Positions 1 to 11,003 of a stretch of DNA of 64,000 bases are shown here, one piece after another. The number at the start of each line of letters is the position of its first letter. The stretch's first letter is position 1. The stretch is taken from the NCBI GenBank assembly GCA_964036155.1, contig OZ038423.1:80801249-80865248 (forward strand), given 5' to 3'. The position numbers were made by a program, and so were the translations under genes. The notes below the pieces were generated by a model, which saw only the letters and a list, made by a program, of their open reading frames with translations, searched no databases and was not told the DNA's origin. This DNA comes from Diploscapter coronatus. Its lineage: Eukaryota; Nematoda; Chromadorea; Rhabditida; Rhabditidae.

Positions 1-212
1 TACATTAGCCTAATGAAAATAGTTAATAACCCTTTTGAACAATATTAATTTTTTGCATTATTTGTCAATACAAAATTCTAACAATATTTGATATACAATG
101 AGAAAATTTGTAAATGCTTTTTATTTGATATTTAAACCTATCTATTGAAAGTAATATGGCTATAATGGTATGTAAACGTTAAAATGCGAGGTTCAATTTA
201 CAAAAAGAATAA

Positions 213-3200
213 TCAAGTAATAACACATTTTTCCCATTGTGGGGGATGTATCTTTGATGTTGATTTTAAAATAGCTCCTTTGCTGTTAAGCATAGTATCT
301 AGCTCACGCGCATTGTTCTCTGCTAGTCTATTCAATCTGTCGATTAATCTATTATTCCTTTTTAATGTATTAGGACACGATAAGTCATCGTCTTTTATGC
401 TATTTACAAGTGCACGAAGTCTTCTTATAGTTAGAAATTCTATCAATCCATTTTTGAAAATCAGTTCACTTCTTCTTTTCTTTGCTTGTCTTTCAAGTTC
501 AGTAACATAATTATTAATATTGTTGACAGTATTCTTCCCATCGACAGATTTTATATCATAGTCCTTTTTCAAATCTAACAAATCGCGTATTTTGTTGATA
601 AATTCATCTTCTTTCTCTTCTGATAATTTGTTACAACACTTTTTTATTATATTCCAATCATCTGGCATTAGTTCATTATCATATTGGTGATATAATTCTT
701 GAATAATCTGTCGAAGTTTCGTGAAAAGCTCAACTGTTTCATTCATTTCAACTATTAATTTAGCATTTCGTATCTTTTCATTCAAATGATCAATTTTACT
801 TCGCAACTTCTCTAGCTGGTTCGAATCTAAAGGTATATACTCGCTTTGCCGTTTCGCTTCATCACTTCGTTCTTCAAAAGATTTAAACTTGTTTTCAATT
901 TCGATTATCTTCTGTTCGCCATGAGAAATTTGATATTCTAATGTAGCTGAATTGCTTTCTTCATCAAATTCGAGCTGATCGATTTCTTCTAAAATTGCAT
1001 TAAATAACTCCGATAGCGTATGTCCTTTCAATATCTCCCTATTTATTTTAACCGAAATTTCGTTAAATATTGATTCATTGTTATTAATACCGATATTGAT
1101 GAAATGAACGAAGATAGATGGTACTTTATGTGGCAATAATTGGCCACTTAATTCAAGCAATTGACTTATCTTGTCTTCATTAAGTTCATTTGACCGAAGA
1201 TCTTTTATATCCTCAATCGCTTTTTCCGTATCTTCTAATGACATTTTCGATTTAATTGCAAGCTTTTCTATCGTTAGGCAATAGTTTTTTAGTGGTCCTA
1301 TTACGTGTTTAATCATCTCGATAAAATTCTTCCATATTCGAATTCTGTTTTCCATTATGGAAATCTGATTTTCTGCTGATATTATGATAGCCTTTAAAGC
1401 ATTTATAAATGGATCGATATATTGAGCATTGCTTTGAATGTGCTGCTTGGCTTGATCAATAAAATATTTTAATTGGTAAATGATTGGTCCATATTGAATT
1501 GGGTTCGCATCAGGATCAATTGAAATTTCGTAGGCTTCTTTGATTATTTGACTAAGATCCATTTGAAAAGATACAACTGTTTTAGTGAAAATCCTTCGTT
1601 CATCATCTAATTTCTCATCATCGTTATAGTTTATGGTAATTGTCTTAGCCGTATTCGTAATGAAAAACGAAAGAAATGATCCAAATGCTTCGTCGTTTCT
1701 TTCATTAGTTGATGTTAAGCCACTGTTTTTGAACTCTTCATCATGCTTTTCCTGTAGCTTAATAAATGATCTCAGAAAAGAGTTGAATTGTATTGTCCTA
1801 TGTGGAAGCGATTTGCTTTTATCAATTATATCATCCAATTTTGCACTTATTCCAATAATTTCTTTATCGACTATTTTTTTTCTCCCCAATAAAGTTATAT
1901 CGCGGATGTCTGCTACTAGTTTTAAGATAATCATATTATTGATTTCATGGGTATATCGTACGCATTTCCTTCTTAATTCATTTCCAACATGACCCTTGGG
2001 AATTTGTTGGAAATATTTATCTAAGTTATTCTTCTTTTCCAAAATCTTAGCATGCTGATTTTCCGATTTTATTAAGTCATCTACCTGGTCGTGGTATACT
2101 CTTCTTACGTCTTGAATTAAATTTTCTATTATGGTATCAAGTTTTTCACATTGTAACTTGTCAGCAAGTACTTGTTTAATATTTTTAACAGATTTCTCTA
2201 TTTCGCTTACCAACTGTGAATATTTTTTATTTAAATCGGTTTCACTAATTGTATCATTTACTTCGCACATTTGGATTTCAATATCATTTATCTTTGCCTT
2301 TAGCTGTTGAATTTTATGATTCATATCATCGCTATCAATGAATTTCAAGACATCTTCCGTTCCTATTTTAGGCAAATTCTTTATCTCCGTGAATAATTGC
2401 TCTATTTCACTCGAAACTCTTTCTTGCATATCTGTCAATTTTTTAAACAATTTGATCTTCTTATTAAGTAAACTCTGATGATCGTCGGCCATTTGGATTA
2501 TGTCAAGTTGCTCTTGATTTAAGTGATGATTCCTTTCAAGTACAATTGGATCGATGTTTTGAATATTATCGATTAATGATTTTAATATCGAAGCATCTTC
2601 TGTAACGTTTTCATAATCTTGTGGCCCTTGACTATATTTAGTCCGGATATTTTTTAACAGTTGCCATGTTTCGCTTGTCATTGCTTCAGCTATAACAGTT
2701 TTTACCATTACTTCTTCAACCGTGGCAAATATTCTATTTCGCTTCTCCTCGAGTATATCTGCCCATTCAATATAGCTAACTGGTATATTGGTCGGGAGTT
2801 TGGTCAAAGTTCTCAAGGAAGATTCTTTGAAATTTTCTAAATCAATTGTAGAATATGTAATATTTCTCAGTTTTATGTTAGCCTCTTTAATTTCATTTCT
2901 CAATTGAATGAGTACTTTGAGCGCTTCTTGTTCGTCATTTCTTTCAATAATTTTTTCGTCAACTTTTTTCTTCAAATCTCTATGAAGTCGGCCTAGAGAT
3001 TCAATCAAATGTCTTAATATTTCAATTTCTTCTTCAAATATTTCTGATTGATCAATCAGTTTTAATGCGGATAGATCTTTCTCGATTAATTCTGCTAGTG
3101 CATTCAACTTTTTGATGGTATGTCTTCGCGATATCATTCCTGATTTCCTTCTAAATGCTTCACATCGTTTTGCAAATATTTGGAGTATTTTTCTGCTATC

Positions 3201-5011
3201 ATTATACAACTCGCTTTTTAATTTGTTCTCCCGTAAAGTTTGCACCACTTTTAATAATGGCATTACAAAATTCGTCGGTAGGTGATTAACTTCGAATTCA
3301 TTTATCATAATTTCCTTAGCTAGGACATCATTAATCGAAATATTCTCTAATATATGCAGTTTTTCACCCAACTAAATTAATAAAATTATTACAGAAATTG
3401 ACTTATTAATCTTAAAATTTTTGGAACCTCAAGTGATTTAGCCAAAATTGCTGCACCGTATGCCACTGCTTCCTTAGTATTAATATCATATCTCATTTTC
3501 TCCACTCCAAATATGTTCTCTATTAGTCCTTTTATTTTAGGGATTCGTGAAGATCCCCCAGCAAGAATCTACAATTTTTCTTATACAAAATAAACTTTCT
3601 TTTGAAATAAAAATTATAACGTTTACCACATGATCAATTTCATTGACGGAGAGCTGAACGCTTTTCATAACTTCTTCAATAATTATAATTATCCTTTGGA
3701 ATAGATCATCGCATAGTTCATTCAATTTCTCTTTGGTTAGTTTGATGTTTAATTCAATATCACCCCTTATACCCAACTAAATGTTCAAATTATTAAAAAC
3801 TATAATCTGTAATGTCGAAATTTTCTTAAATATAAATTACATTGATATTGTAGGATTCGATATTTGATGACAATGATTCTTTACATGACCGACATTTTTC
3901 TCGTAGTTTCTTTAGAAAAAGTTCCCTTTTAGTGAAAGCGCCAAGTGATTCTAGTTGAAGCTCATTAATCACATGCTTTATAATTCGTCCATCAAAATCA
4001 TTCCCACCTTAATGGCATATTTAAAATTAAATTTTCATAATTCTATTTAAACTAGAATGGGTTTGCATATTCGACATACCCAAATGCTCATCCCCAGATC
4101 TTGCTATTATGGTCAAGTTTCCATCTTTAACTTCAAATATGGTAACATCCGTAGTTCCTAAACAGTTTGTGCATTGTAGATTTAATTTTTTAGGAATGCA
4201 CCTCCACCGAGATCAATAATTAGCATTTTGCAATTTATCAAATCCATCCTCGCGCTATAGGCAATAGCGACCGCTTGAGGTTCATAAAGTAGTTCTTTTG
4301 TTTCGAGCCCTGCTAATTCCATTGCTCTTTTTGTGGCTGCTATTTGATTCTGGTTAAATAAGACAGGGATTGTAATGACAGCTCCCATTACATGTCTGCT
4401 TAGATAAGTCTAAAATATATTAATTAGTTAATCTTAACTATTTTATGTTCGAGTTATTACTTCAGCAAGAAATTTAAGGTGTTTTAAAATTTCTCCCGAA
4501 ACTTCTTCAGGTAGTATAAATCTTTCTTTTCCGACTTTTCCCTTATTTAGAATATAGCCAGCATGCTCCTAGAAATATAAAATATAACAATGAAAATAAT
4601 TTTAAGCATTATAGATGTGTTTTTACATTTATGGTAACAGCATTGAAAGTCCATAAATGCCTATTTTCTGGGCTTGGCATATTATTAATAAATTTCCATC
4701 CAATTAGACGCTTTGAATCTAAATTATCAAAATTGCGTTTTATTTTATCTGAAAAAAGATCTTACCATATAAAATATTGGTCAAATCGATATTACCAATT
4801 TCCGTCAGTGCTGTATTCCCAACTAATATTTCTTTATCAGAATATGCTACAACAGATGGAATTGTATTTCTGCCTAAAAAGGATTGATAAATTTTAATTA
4901 AAATGAGTATATTATAATACCATCAACTCCAAAGATGACAAAAGGTCTGCCATTTTCAATGACGGCAACACACGAATACGTAGTTCCCAAATCAATGCCA
5001 ACATAAGCCAT
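213..5011 (-). CDS. Hsp70 ATPase domain fused to a ~1,050-residue coiled-coil region
   Basis: Ten exons join in phase (4921-5011, 4766-4873, 4627-4718, 4461-4568, 4202-4409, 4080-4157, 3841-4007, 3627-3776, 3428-3568, 213-3371) to give 1,433 residues. Residues 1-381 are a full Hsp70 nucleotide-binding domain: GIDLGTTYS (phosphate 1), DSKRLIG with the catalytic Lys, YEPQAVAIAY, DLGGGTTDVT (phosphate 2) and LAGGSSRIPKI (adenosine). The ATPase residues therefore look intact. The usual interdomain linker and substrate-binding domain are absent. Instead one uninterrupted 3.16-kb exon encodes a Lys/Glu/Ile-rich, almost proline-free helical region resembling spectrin-like or coiled-coil rods. No signal peptide or membrane segment is visible. 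Introns are very short (47-60 bp where measured), one acceptor is AAG, and codon use is much more AT-rich than in every other gene here. The function is unknown; an ATP-gated scaffold is only a guess. The junction (donor at 3426-3427, GTTCCA) is the weakest part of the model. Confidence 0.8.
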
Positions 5012-5117
5012 TTTCTATATGACGAAATTACCAAATTAAAAAAAATCCAATGTTTGTTCTTTTGGATTTGGTTAAAGTAAATCATAAATATTATTGCAAA
5101 ATTTAATATCATACATA

Positions 5118-5695
5118 CCGGGTGTTTCAAGTTTATCTACCTAATTTATTTTTTGAATAATTTTCTTTATTTTTGATCCAAATTGAGTACGGTTTTTTGC
5201 ATGGTACTCTCCCTACGTTATAGTTTTGTTTGGTATAACTCCCGAGTCGAAACCAATTGCCCATACTCATAAAACCATCTGTTTTCTGAAAAGTTAATTT
5301 TTAACAATAAATCGAGCTCTGAACGTAAGACTGGACTATTTAACTGCGTTTTACCACGCAGATTACCATATTTTGGTAAAACTTCAGATAAAGGTGTTTG
5401 GTATCTTAACAAACTTGGTACCAAATTAATTCTAACACGTTTGACAATCATATGTAGCAAACCGCATCAAAAATGGTGCAGTCCTACGCCCACAGGACTC
5501 GATTCATTGTCAAAAATTAGCTTTCAAAAGACAGATGGTTTTATGGGTATGGGCAATTGGTTTCGACTCGGGAGTTATACCAAACAAAACTATAACGTAG
5601 GGAGAGTACCATGCAAAAAACCGTACTCAATTTGGATCAAAAATAAAAAAAATTATTCAAAAAATAAATTGGACAGATAAGCTTGAAACACCCGG
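5118..5695. mobile_element. Long-TIR foldback element, Tc1/mariner-like ends
   Basis: Two arms of about 197 bp (5118-5314 and 5497-5695) are inverted copies with only scattered mismatches. They begin CCGGGTGTTTCAAG and end with its complement. TA flanks both ends (5116-5117, 5696-5697), matching the TA target duplication of Tc1/mariner elements. The central ~180 bp has no convincing transposase reading frame, so this is a non-autonomous copy. It sits 107 bp upstream of the Hsp70-like start codon. Confidence 0.85.
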
Positions 5696-6158
5696 TACAT
5701 ATATACATACTGAAATCAATATCAATTTTAAACACATGATTTTCTACTGATAAGAAATTCAATTCGAATTAGCAGGATACTCGAATAATTCATTAATTGT
5801 ATTAGAGTATTGAAAAAATTGATTACTTTAATTTATGCATCCTCATTGTAGAACATTAGAAATTTCATAAACATGCCATATATTGAAACTAACTAACGAA
5901 CTTAGAAAAAATTAAATTTAAAAATCGATATTCAAAGGATTATGGTTATTGATTTTTGTTCCTTTCTCCCCCTTCATGTGTCCCCATTAAAAATATGAGA
6001 CAGTGAAATGATATGATTCTTTGTGGTTTTACCTGAAAGATAAATAAGTGCAAAGATGAAAATGTTAGAGCATGCATGGCTATAAAAATTTCTTTATTTA
6101 ATCTTTGAGCTACTCATTTATTATAAATGCCTGACTACTTGAGACAATATAAAAGGAG
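5696..6158. other. Intergenic, nothing recognised
   Basis: AT-rich sequence with stops in all frames. I see no gene, RNA or clear repeat here, nor in 6458-6736 beyond the next element. Confidence 0.6.
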
Positions 6159-6457
6159 CGTTTCTTTCTCCTCTTTCATGCGATCCTCGGATGCGAAAGA
6201 GGCGAGCATTTGTTCGTTACACGTTCATTTATATTCTTTTCGTTTTTCTTTGTTCTTTCATCGAATTTAATGAAATTTTCGTGGCAGGCACTTGGCAATT
6301 ACTTTCCTCTACCGATATTGATACAGACTAACTGATTAATTATCGATAATTGTCCTTAAAAATGAGAAAAACGAAAAGAAAACAATAAATCGCTCAATGA
6401 ACAAATGCTCACTTCTCGCGCATCCGAGGCTCACAGGAGGTGGAGAAAGAGACGCAG
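6159..6457. repeat. Imperfect inverted repeat, hairpin MITE candidate
   Basis: Arms of about 60 bp (6159-6218 and 6393-6457) share the cores CCTCGGATGCG and GAGCATTTGTTC in inverted orientation. About 175 bp of AT-rich sequence lies between them. Confidence 0.65.
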
Positions 6458-6736
6458 AAATTTCTATTCTATCCTATTTTCTTTTTCTTTCTCTCTCCCA
6501 TTCTATTCCCCTTCTCATTATCAATTGTTTCTGCGCGCATAGCGTTATCACATAACACGTCTTAACCCATGTTATATTTGATCTTTACGAATTTTCATTT
6601 ATTCTTAAATTTAAAATTTGATTTTACATATTTTCAGATCCCAATCTCGACTAATCCATGTCTGTTTAAATCAGGCTATATTCAGTTATATAAATTGGCA
6701 TTAGTCATGGAATATATAAACTAAAGTTTCTAGAAT

Positions 6737-6958
6737 TGTCGTGTCCAAGTGGTTTGAGATGAATACTTTATTAGGATTATACTGATAACACAATAGAACG
6801 CTTAGTATACGATGATCGGTACAATAACTTCTTCAACTTGTCCTTCGTAGTGTCGTCCTTTTATATACCCCGAACATAGGAAAGGGGTAATTGAACTGGT
6901 TAACCCGAACGCTTATAAAAACGATTAAAGACGAAGAGCTCTCGCTCATATGCTGACA
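6737..6958 (-). mobile_element. Solo-LTR-like module
   Basis: Read on the minus strand, the segment starts TGTCAGCA and ends GGACACGACA (TGTC/GACA termini). It carries a TATA box (TATATAAAAG, about 6858-6867) and a polyadenylation signal (AATAAA, 6768-6773) about 90 bp further on. That spacing is the U3-R layout of a retrotransposon LTR. I found no clean target duplication and no adjoining gag or pol, so a solo or decayed LTR is the best reading. Confidence 0.45.
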
Positions 6959-7109
6959 AAATTGGACCAAAAACAATTAACATCGAAAGGAGTTGGAGTC
7001 CTGGGCATTTACAACCATTCTACCAGAAATAATAGATGATATGATTTGCTATCGATTTAAGTGAAAGTATAGAATCATAAAATATCAAGAAAATATTAAG
7101 TTGCTGGTC

Positions 7110-7420
7110 GCAACAAGAATATTTGTTCGACTTTACGACAAAGCTAAAAATGACATGTTCTGATAACGTCGCGCATTTGTGTGTTCACTGCGCTACTTTT
7201 GCTTCTCCGCTATTCAAAGGAATTCGACCAATACATCTCTTGTTGGACGAGGCCACACAAGCAACGGTACCGGAAGCAATGATCCCGCTGATTATCGGCC
7301 CAAAGAAATTCGTGCTGCTTGGAGACACTTAGCAATTTCCACCTCTGATCGTCCCTGTTCGGGCTAGAAATTGGGAAAGAAATGAAGTTATTCAAATAAT
7401 GATTTCAGGCGAAAAAGGCA
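7110..7420 (+). pseudogene. Broken UPF1-like superfamily 1 helicase fragment
   Basis: The open stretch from 7123 encodes LLLDEATQAT (Walker B/motif II of the UPF1-like clade) followed by the IPLIIGPKKFVLLGD segment that leads into motif III. A TAG at 7330-7332 replaces the variable residue of the GD-x-x-Q-x-P-P motif; reading past it continues QFPPLIVP. Further stops and a likely frame change follow before weak similarity to the next helicase segment. Walker A and the C-terminal RecA domain are absent. It lies between two LTR-like modules, so it may be transposon-carried or a decayed gene copy. Confidence 0.65.
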
Positions 7421-7714
7421 GGGCTGAAGTGCTCAATAATGGAGCGACATAGAAGTGGAAGTCCTCGATGTGAGGCTGCTCGACCAATATCTTTCCATCC
7501 GAATGCCAAATACTACAATGAAGAATAAAGAGTTGCGAGATTATGTAGATAATGGTAATTATCGCAGTCTATGCGATCCTTAATGTTCATAATCTTAAAT
7601 ACTTTGAACCCAATTAAGCTCCGATCAGACAGTTTTATGAAATTCTTTTCTATAGCAATTAAGCCCTTACCCGGGGCTTCAAGAATAATCCTTATCGCCC
7701 ATACGTGGCATGAC

Positions 7715-7845
7715 CTAGATGGTATATAAGGATCTGACATTTTATTATGTTGTTCTTCTTAGCATCTTATTGTTCTGTAACAATAAAGGCTTACTAACGA
7801 ACTCCCAGCGAACAGCAAACACATCAATCTCAACAATATTTTTTT
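7715..7845 (+). mobile_element. Second LTR-like promoter/poly(A) module
   Basis: TATATAAGG at about 7721 is followed by AATAAAGG at about 7781, then a stretch ending CTCAACA before a T-run. The TATA-to-poly(A) spacing of about 60 bp resembles an LTR R region. The 5' end of the presumed LTR cannot be located. The flanking 7421-7714 and 7846-8138 show nothing further. Confidence 0.3.
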
Positions 7846-8138
7846 TTTTCAAATATGTACTTCCCTCATTCTTTCCTTTCAAAATGTACGTTTGCTGCCA
7901 ATAAATATTTGTTGTCCTACCTAGAAGCCATAAGACAAATTAGCATGCATCCTTCCCTCAAAATCTCATTTGCAATCTCGAGATCTTTGTCGATTATTGC
8001 TGTGCTAGGTTCGGATTAAAGCGTCGAAATGGCAGCACCCTCTCGTCTATCTGTCCGGTAAAACTGATGAAAACATAACAACACAAACCAAGTGTCAGAT
8101 ACAAAGTCGATCCCTCAACAAGTCAGACCCACACCATC

Positions 8139-8557
8139 AATCCAAGCCCCAAATTTTTGCAAGCCAGTTGAGATGGGAAAAGGACATCAGGGCTTGAACT
8201 CAAGTTCAACTTACAACTCTAGTAAGTTCATTTAGAAGGGTTGTAAGCTGAACTTGAGTCCAAGCCCAGGAATGTAAACAAGACTTTCGTGAAGGAAAAA
8301 TAAACCTAAAAACTAAAAAAAATTCATCATCCAAAATGAACACATTTTCGCAAACAACGAAATATTGCTTGTGTGTGGTTGTTTTGTTGTGATTTTTTTT
8401 GCATAGAGCCATTTTATCAGGTTTATCGTCAATCTAAATAGGGTTTTTCGAGAGATTTGAGGCTTGAAGGGTACTTCCCTCCCAAATTTTTTTGCTTCAA
8501 ATCATCACGCTTCTAACAAAAATGCATCTTTGCAAAGAGCCGGAGCTTGGGGGCCCT
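8139..8557. repeat. Dispersed repeat F, copy 1
   Basis: Shares long near-identical blocks with 28408-28756 and 59480-59704, including GTAAACAAGACTTTCGTG, TTTTCGCAAAC and ATCAGGTTTATC. The outer ends carry a short inverted CCCCAAA/TTGGGG pair. No coding capacity is seen. It ends 16 bp from the COQ2 stop codon, so it probably forms part of the COQ2 3' UTR or flank. Confidence 0.75.
8190..8267. repeat. 78-bp hairpin nested in repeat F
   Basis: Two 31-bp arms (8190-8220, 8237-8267) starting GGGCTTGAACTC are complementary with three mismatches. The other F copies lack this block, so it inserted into this copy afterwards. Confidence 0.7.
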
Positions 8558-8572
8558 AAATATCAATTTAAA

Positions 8573-10769
8573 TTACACAGACTTTAACAAATTAGAGAGG
8601 ACAATTCCTGTAAACAGTATAGCACCCATCTTCTGGTTCGACTTAAATTTCGCTGCACAATCTGAAGCATTTTTCAGATCCGCCGAGCCGATTTGCCATA
8701 TTAAGTGAGAAGCAGTCGCTAAAAATTCAACTGTTAATTAAACTAATAATTTCTCTAGTTCTAAATATTATTATATTATTGGACTAAGGTATGAGATATA
8801 ATTATCATATAAAAATTCGAATAAAGTATTATGGGATTGATCCTAGGAGAGGAGAGTTGCAAAGAGTGTGCAGAATCTACTTCCTCACACTCGATAATAC
8901 CTGCAGCTCCTAGAAAATATGGCCAAGTTTGGTCAGTGATTAACCCAGTAGTAATTAACCCGGTAAAACAACCAAATCCAAATCCCGAGAGCCATTTTTT
9001 GGTGTCCTCTCCGAATTTTAGCGCAGTTGATTTAACACCGATCATAAGATCGTCGGAAATATCCTAAATTAGCATTCTTTTATTTTGTTATATTTTAAAT
9101 ATCTAAAATTTTCAATTTACCTGGTGCGCATATATCGTATCGTAAATTACGGTATGGCAAATATTCGAGAAATACAGTGGCAATATCAGATAGAATTTTT
9201 CAATAGGCATCATATGAGCCCAGGCAATTAGAGTACCGTAATTTAGTGTAGCGCCTGTAATTACGATTTATTACAGCAATTAACTATTTAATTAGGGTTA
9301 ACATTCTATTTACATTGAGTGTAATTTAATTGGTACCTACGTACTAGTTATTGTTAGCTTTTTAGAGCCTGCTTTCTTTTTGTAATTTATTTGATATCAA
9401 AGGTACCATGATTTGGTGTTAACGGTGTTGGTCCTTTTTGACAGTCTTACTTGCTTTTTCGCGTTATTAATTATTTTAAATTGTGCTAATTGGTCTCCAA
9501 TTAATGAAACTGCTGATTTAGTTAGTCTAATTATCAACTTGACTACCCAGCACTATCTGAGGCCAATAGGTGTATCGTTTCGCTAGTGGGTAGCTAATTA
9601 CTAGTAGCATTGAAGAAGCACCGACTGCGACGCTATAATTGACGACAATTAGGGTAATTAAACTGGTCACGCTGATCACCTGAACCAATTAAGTTGAAGC
9701 AGTATAGCTAATGACGATGATAATAATACTGATAAAAGTGCGGTAGCTTGAACCATGGATAAAGTACCGCTTGATAAGGGTCGGTCTTTCGTTCTCGCTA
9801 CCTAAATTTTCAAATTGTTAAGCCATGTTCTTTATAAGAATCGAGTTTGCCGTGATACAAATTTATGCAATTGCGCTCTCTTGATTTTCCATGCTATTTC
9901 CAGCGAGTTGCAATGCGCAACTAAGTATGAACGTCCCCTTCGAAAATCGGTATCACGGAAAACTCGATTCTTACAAAGTGCCATAATCGATTACGTTCGA
10001 TAAAACGCCGTAACTCTTAGATTTGTTTAAGCCTCCCAACCTTTTTATCGAACTCCTTGTCCCACATATCATTGATAACACATCCGGATGATCTCATTAA
10101 GAACGACCCCGCTCCAAACAAGGACAACAAATAAAGCGAAGGTAGATCTCCTGGGGGAGTCGCCAATGCGATCGACCAAGCGCTTGGCCAGAATAGGAGC
10201 CAGGTACCTGAATTGCCATATTTTCACTAGATTTTCAAAAATCTAAATCTAAAATAAAGAACTGAAAATTGAAATTTAGAAATCTGTATTTATTTAGGAA
10301 GCAAAATATTAAATGTAAAATAATAAAATACGCTAGAATATAAACTAGAAGTCCCCGGTTTTTTATTCAGTGGGTCTTTATTATTGATCTTGCAATAAAC
10401 TGCAGTTAGGATACTTTGATTTAGATTAATTTAAATTTCGAAAGATATTTATTTTTGAAGATGTTTTTTTAATTGTTTTTACCTGTAGGTTTGTCAATCC
10501 GCATAATTTGGAGGTAGGGTTTTATTGAATTAGGCGATTTCTCGACGATTTCAGCGGCTTTAGGTAGTGAATGCGAATTTCTGTCGAGTGAAATTAGAGA
10601 TACTGAAAAATTAAATATGCTTCAACAAAATTGAAGTCTATGAAAATATGATTTTTAATGATAAACGGTTTTGTTTCGCTTACTTACCTCTATGAATTTC
10701 CAAAATTTCAAACTTCATCCTCTTGAATTTTCGAAAATTTCGAATCTGACTCAATCCGATTTTCAGCAT
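8573..10769 (-). CDS. coq-2: COQ2, 4-hydroxybenzoate polyprenyltransferase
   Basis: Eight exons (10688-10769, 10483-10602, 10041-10207, 9680-9801, 9547-9632, 9121-9254, 8901-9063, 8573-8718) join in phase to 339 residues. The enzyme prenylates 4-hydroxybenzoate in the inner mitochondrial membrane, the first membrane-bound step of ubiquinone synthesis. Both aspartate-rich UbiA motifs are present: NDMWDKEFD with [12 protein letters not shown], and [13 protein letters not shown]. Several hydrophobic helices follow. The N-terminus is basic and Ser/Arg-rich, fitting a mitochondrial presequence. The start is 13 bp behind a TTTAG acceptor (10783-10785), and TTC27 ends only 235 bp upstream on the same strand, so it is probably the downstream cistron of an operon. 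One intron (9802-10040) holds a hairpin element. Confidence 0.95.
9835..9973. repeat. Nested hairpin elements in a COQ2 intron
   Basis: Outer arms (about 9835-9858 and 9949-9973, core AATCGAGTTTGCCGTGATAC) enclose half of another element. The inner part (9866-9930) matches the right half of the hairpin at 54031-54158, with GCTCTCTTGATTTTCCATGC. Confidence 0.65.
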
Positions 10770-10782
10770 TTCGATTAGTCAA

Positions 10783-10785
10783 CTA
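10783..10785 (-). promoter_or_regulatory. Probable trans-splice acceptor of COQ2
   Basis: The minus strand reads GGATTTAG and then 13 bases to the COQ2 ATG, with no upstream coding exon before the TTC27 stop. This is inferred as the spliced-leader site of an internal operon gene. Confidence 0.5.
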
Positions 10786-11003
10786 AATCCAAATTTAAAA
10801 AAAAACCAAATGAACCAATTAAACAGAAATTTGCGTATGCTTGAAATGCAGTATGTTTTCAAAAATGAAATTTTTAAAAAATTATAAAGAAAATTTTCAT
10901 TTAGCAACAATCAAATCAACAATTTGAAGAAAAAAATCAACAAATGAAGTAAAATTAATCGTATTTTTAGAAGATAAATAAAAATACGATAAATTTCACT
11001 TTT

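Noticed and set aside
184..510. Plus-strand open frame opposite the coiled-coil exon
   Set aside because: It is a shadow of the long minus-strand exon, hydrophobic only because the sense strand is Lys/Glu-rich.
4741..4770. 17-base intron in the Hsp70-like gene using the first TTTTTTCAG
   Set aside because: Too short to splice; the next acceptor (47-bp intron) restores the conserved DSKRLIG motif.
5218..5680. Paired open frames in the foldback element as a possible transposase
   Set aside because: Both are mirror translations of the inverted arms and show no DDE/D motif.
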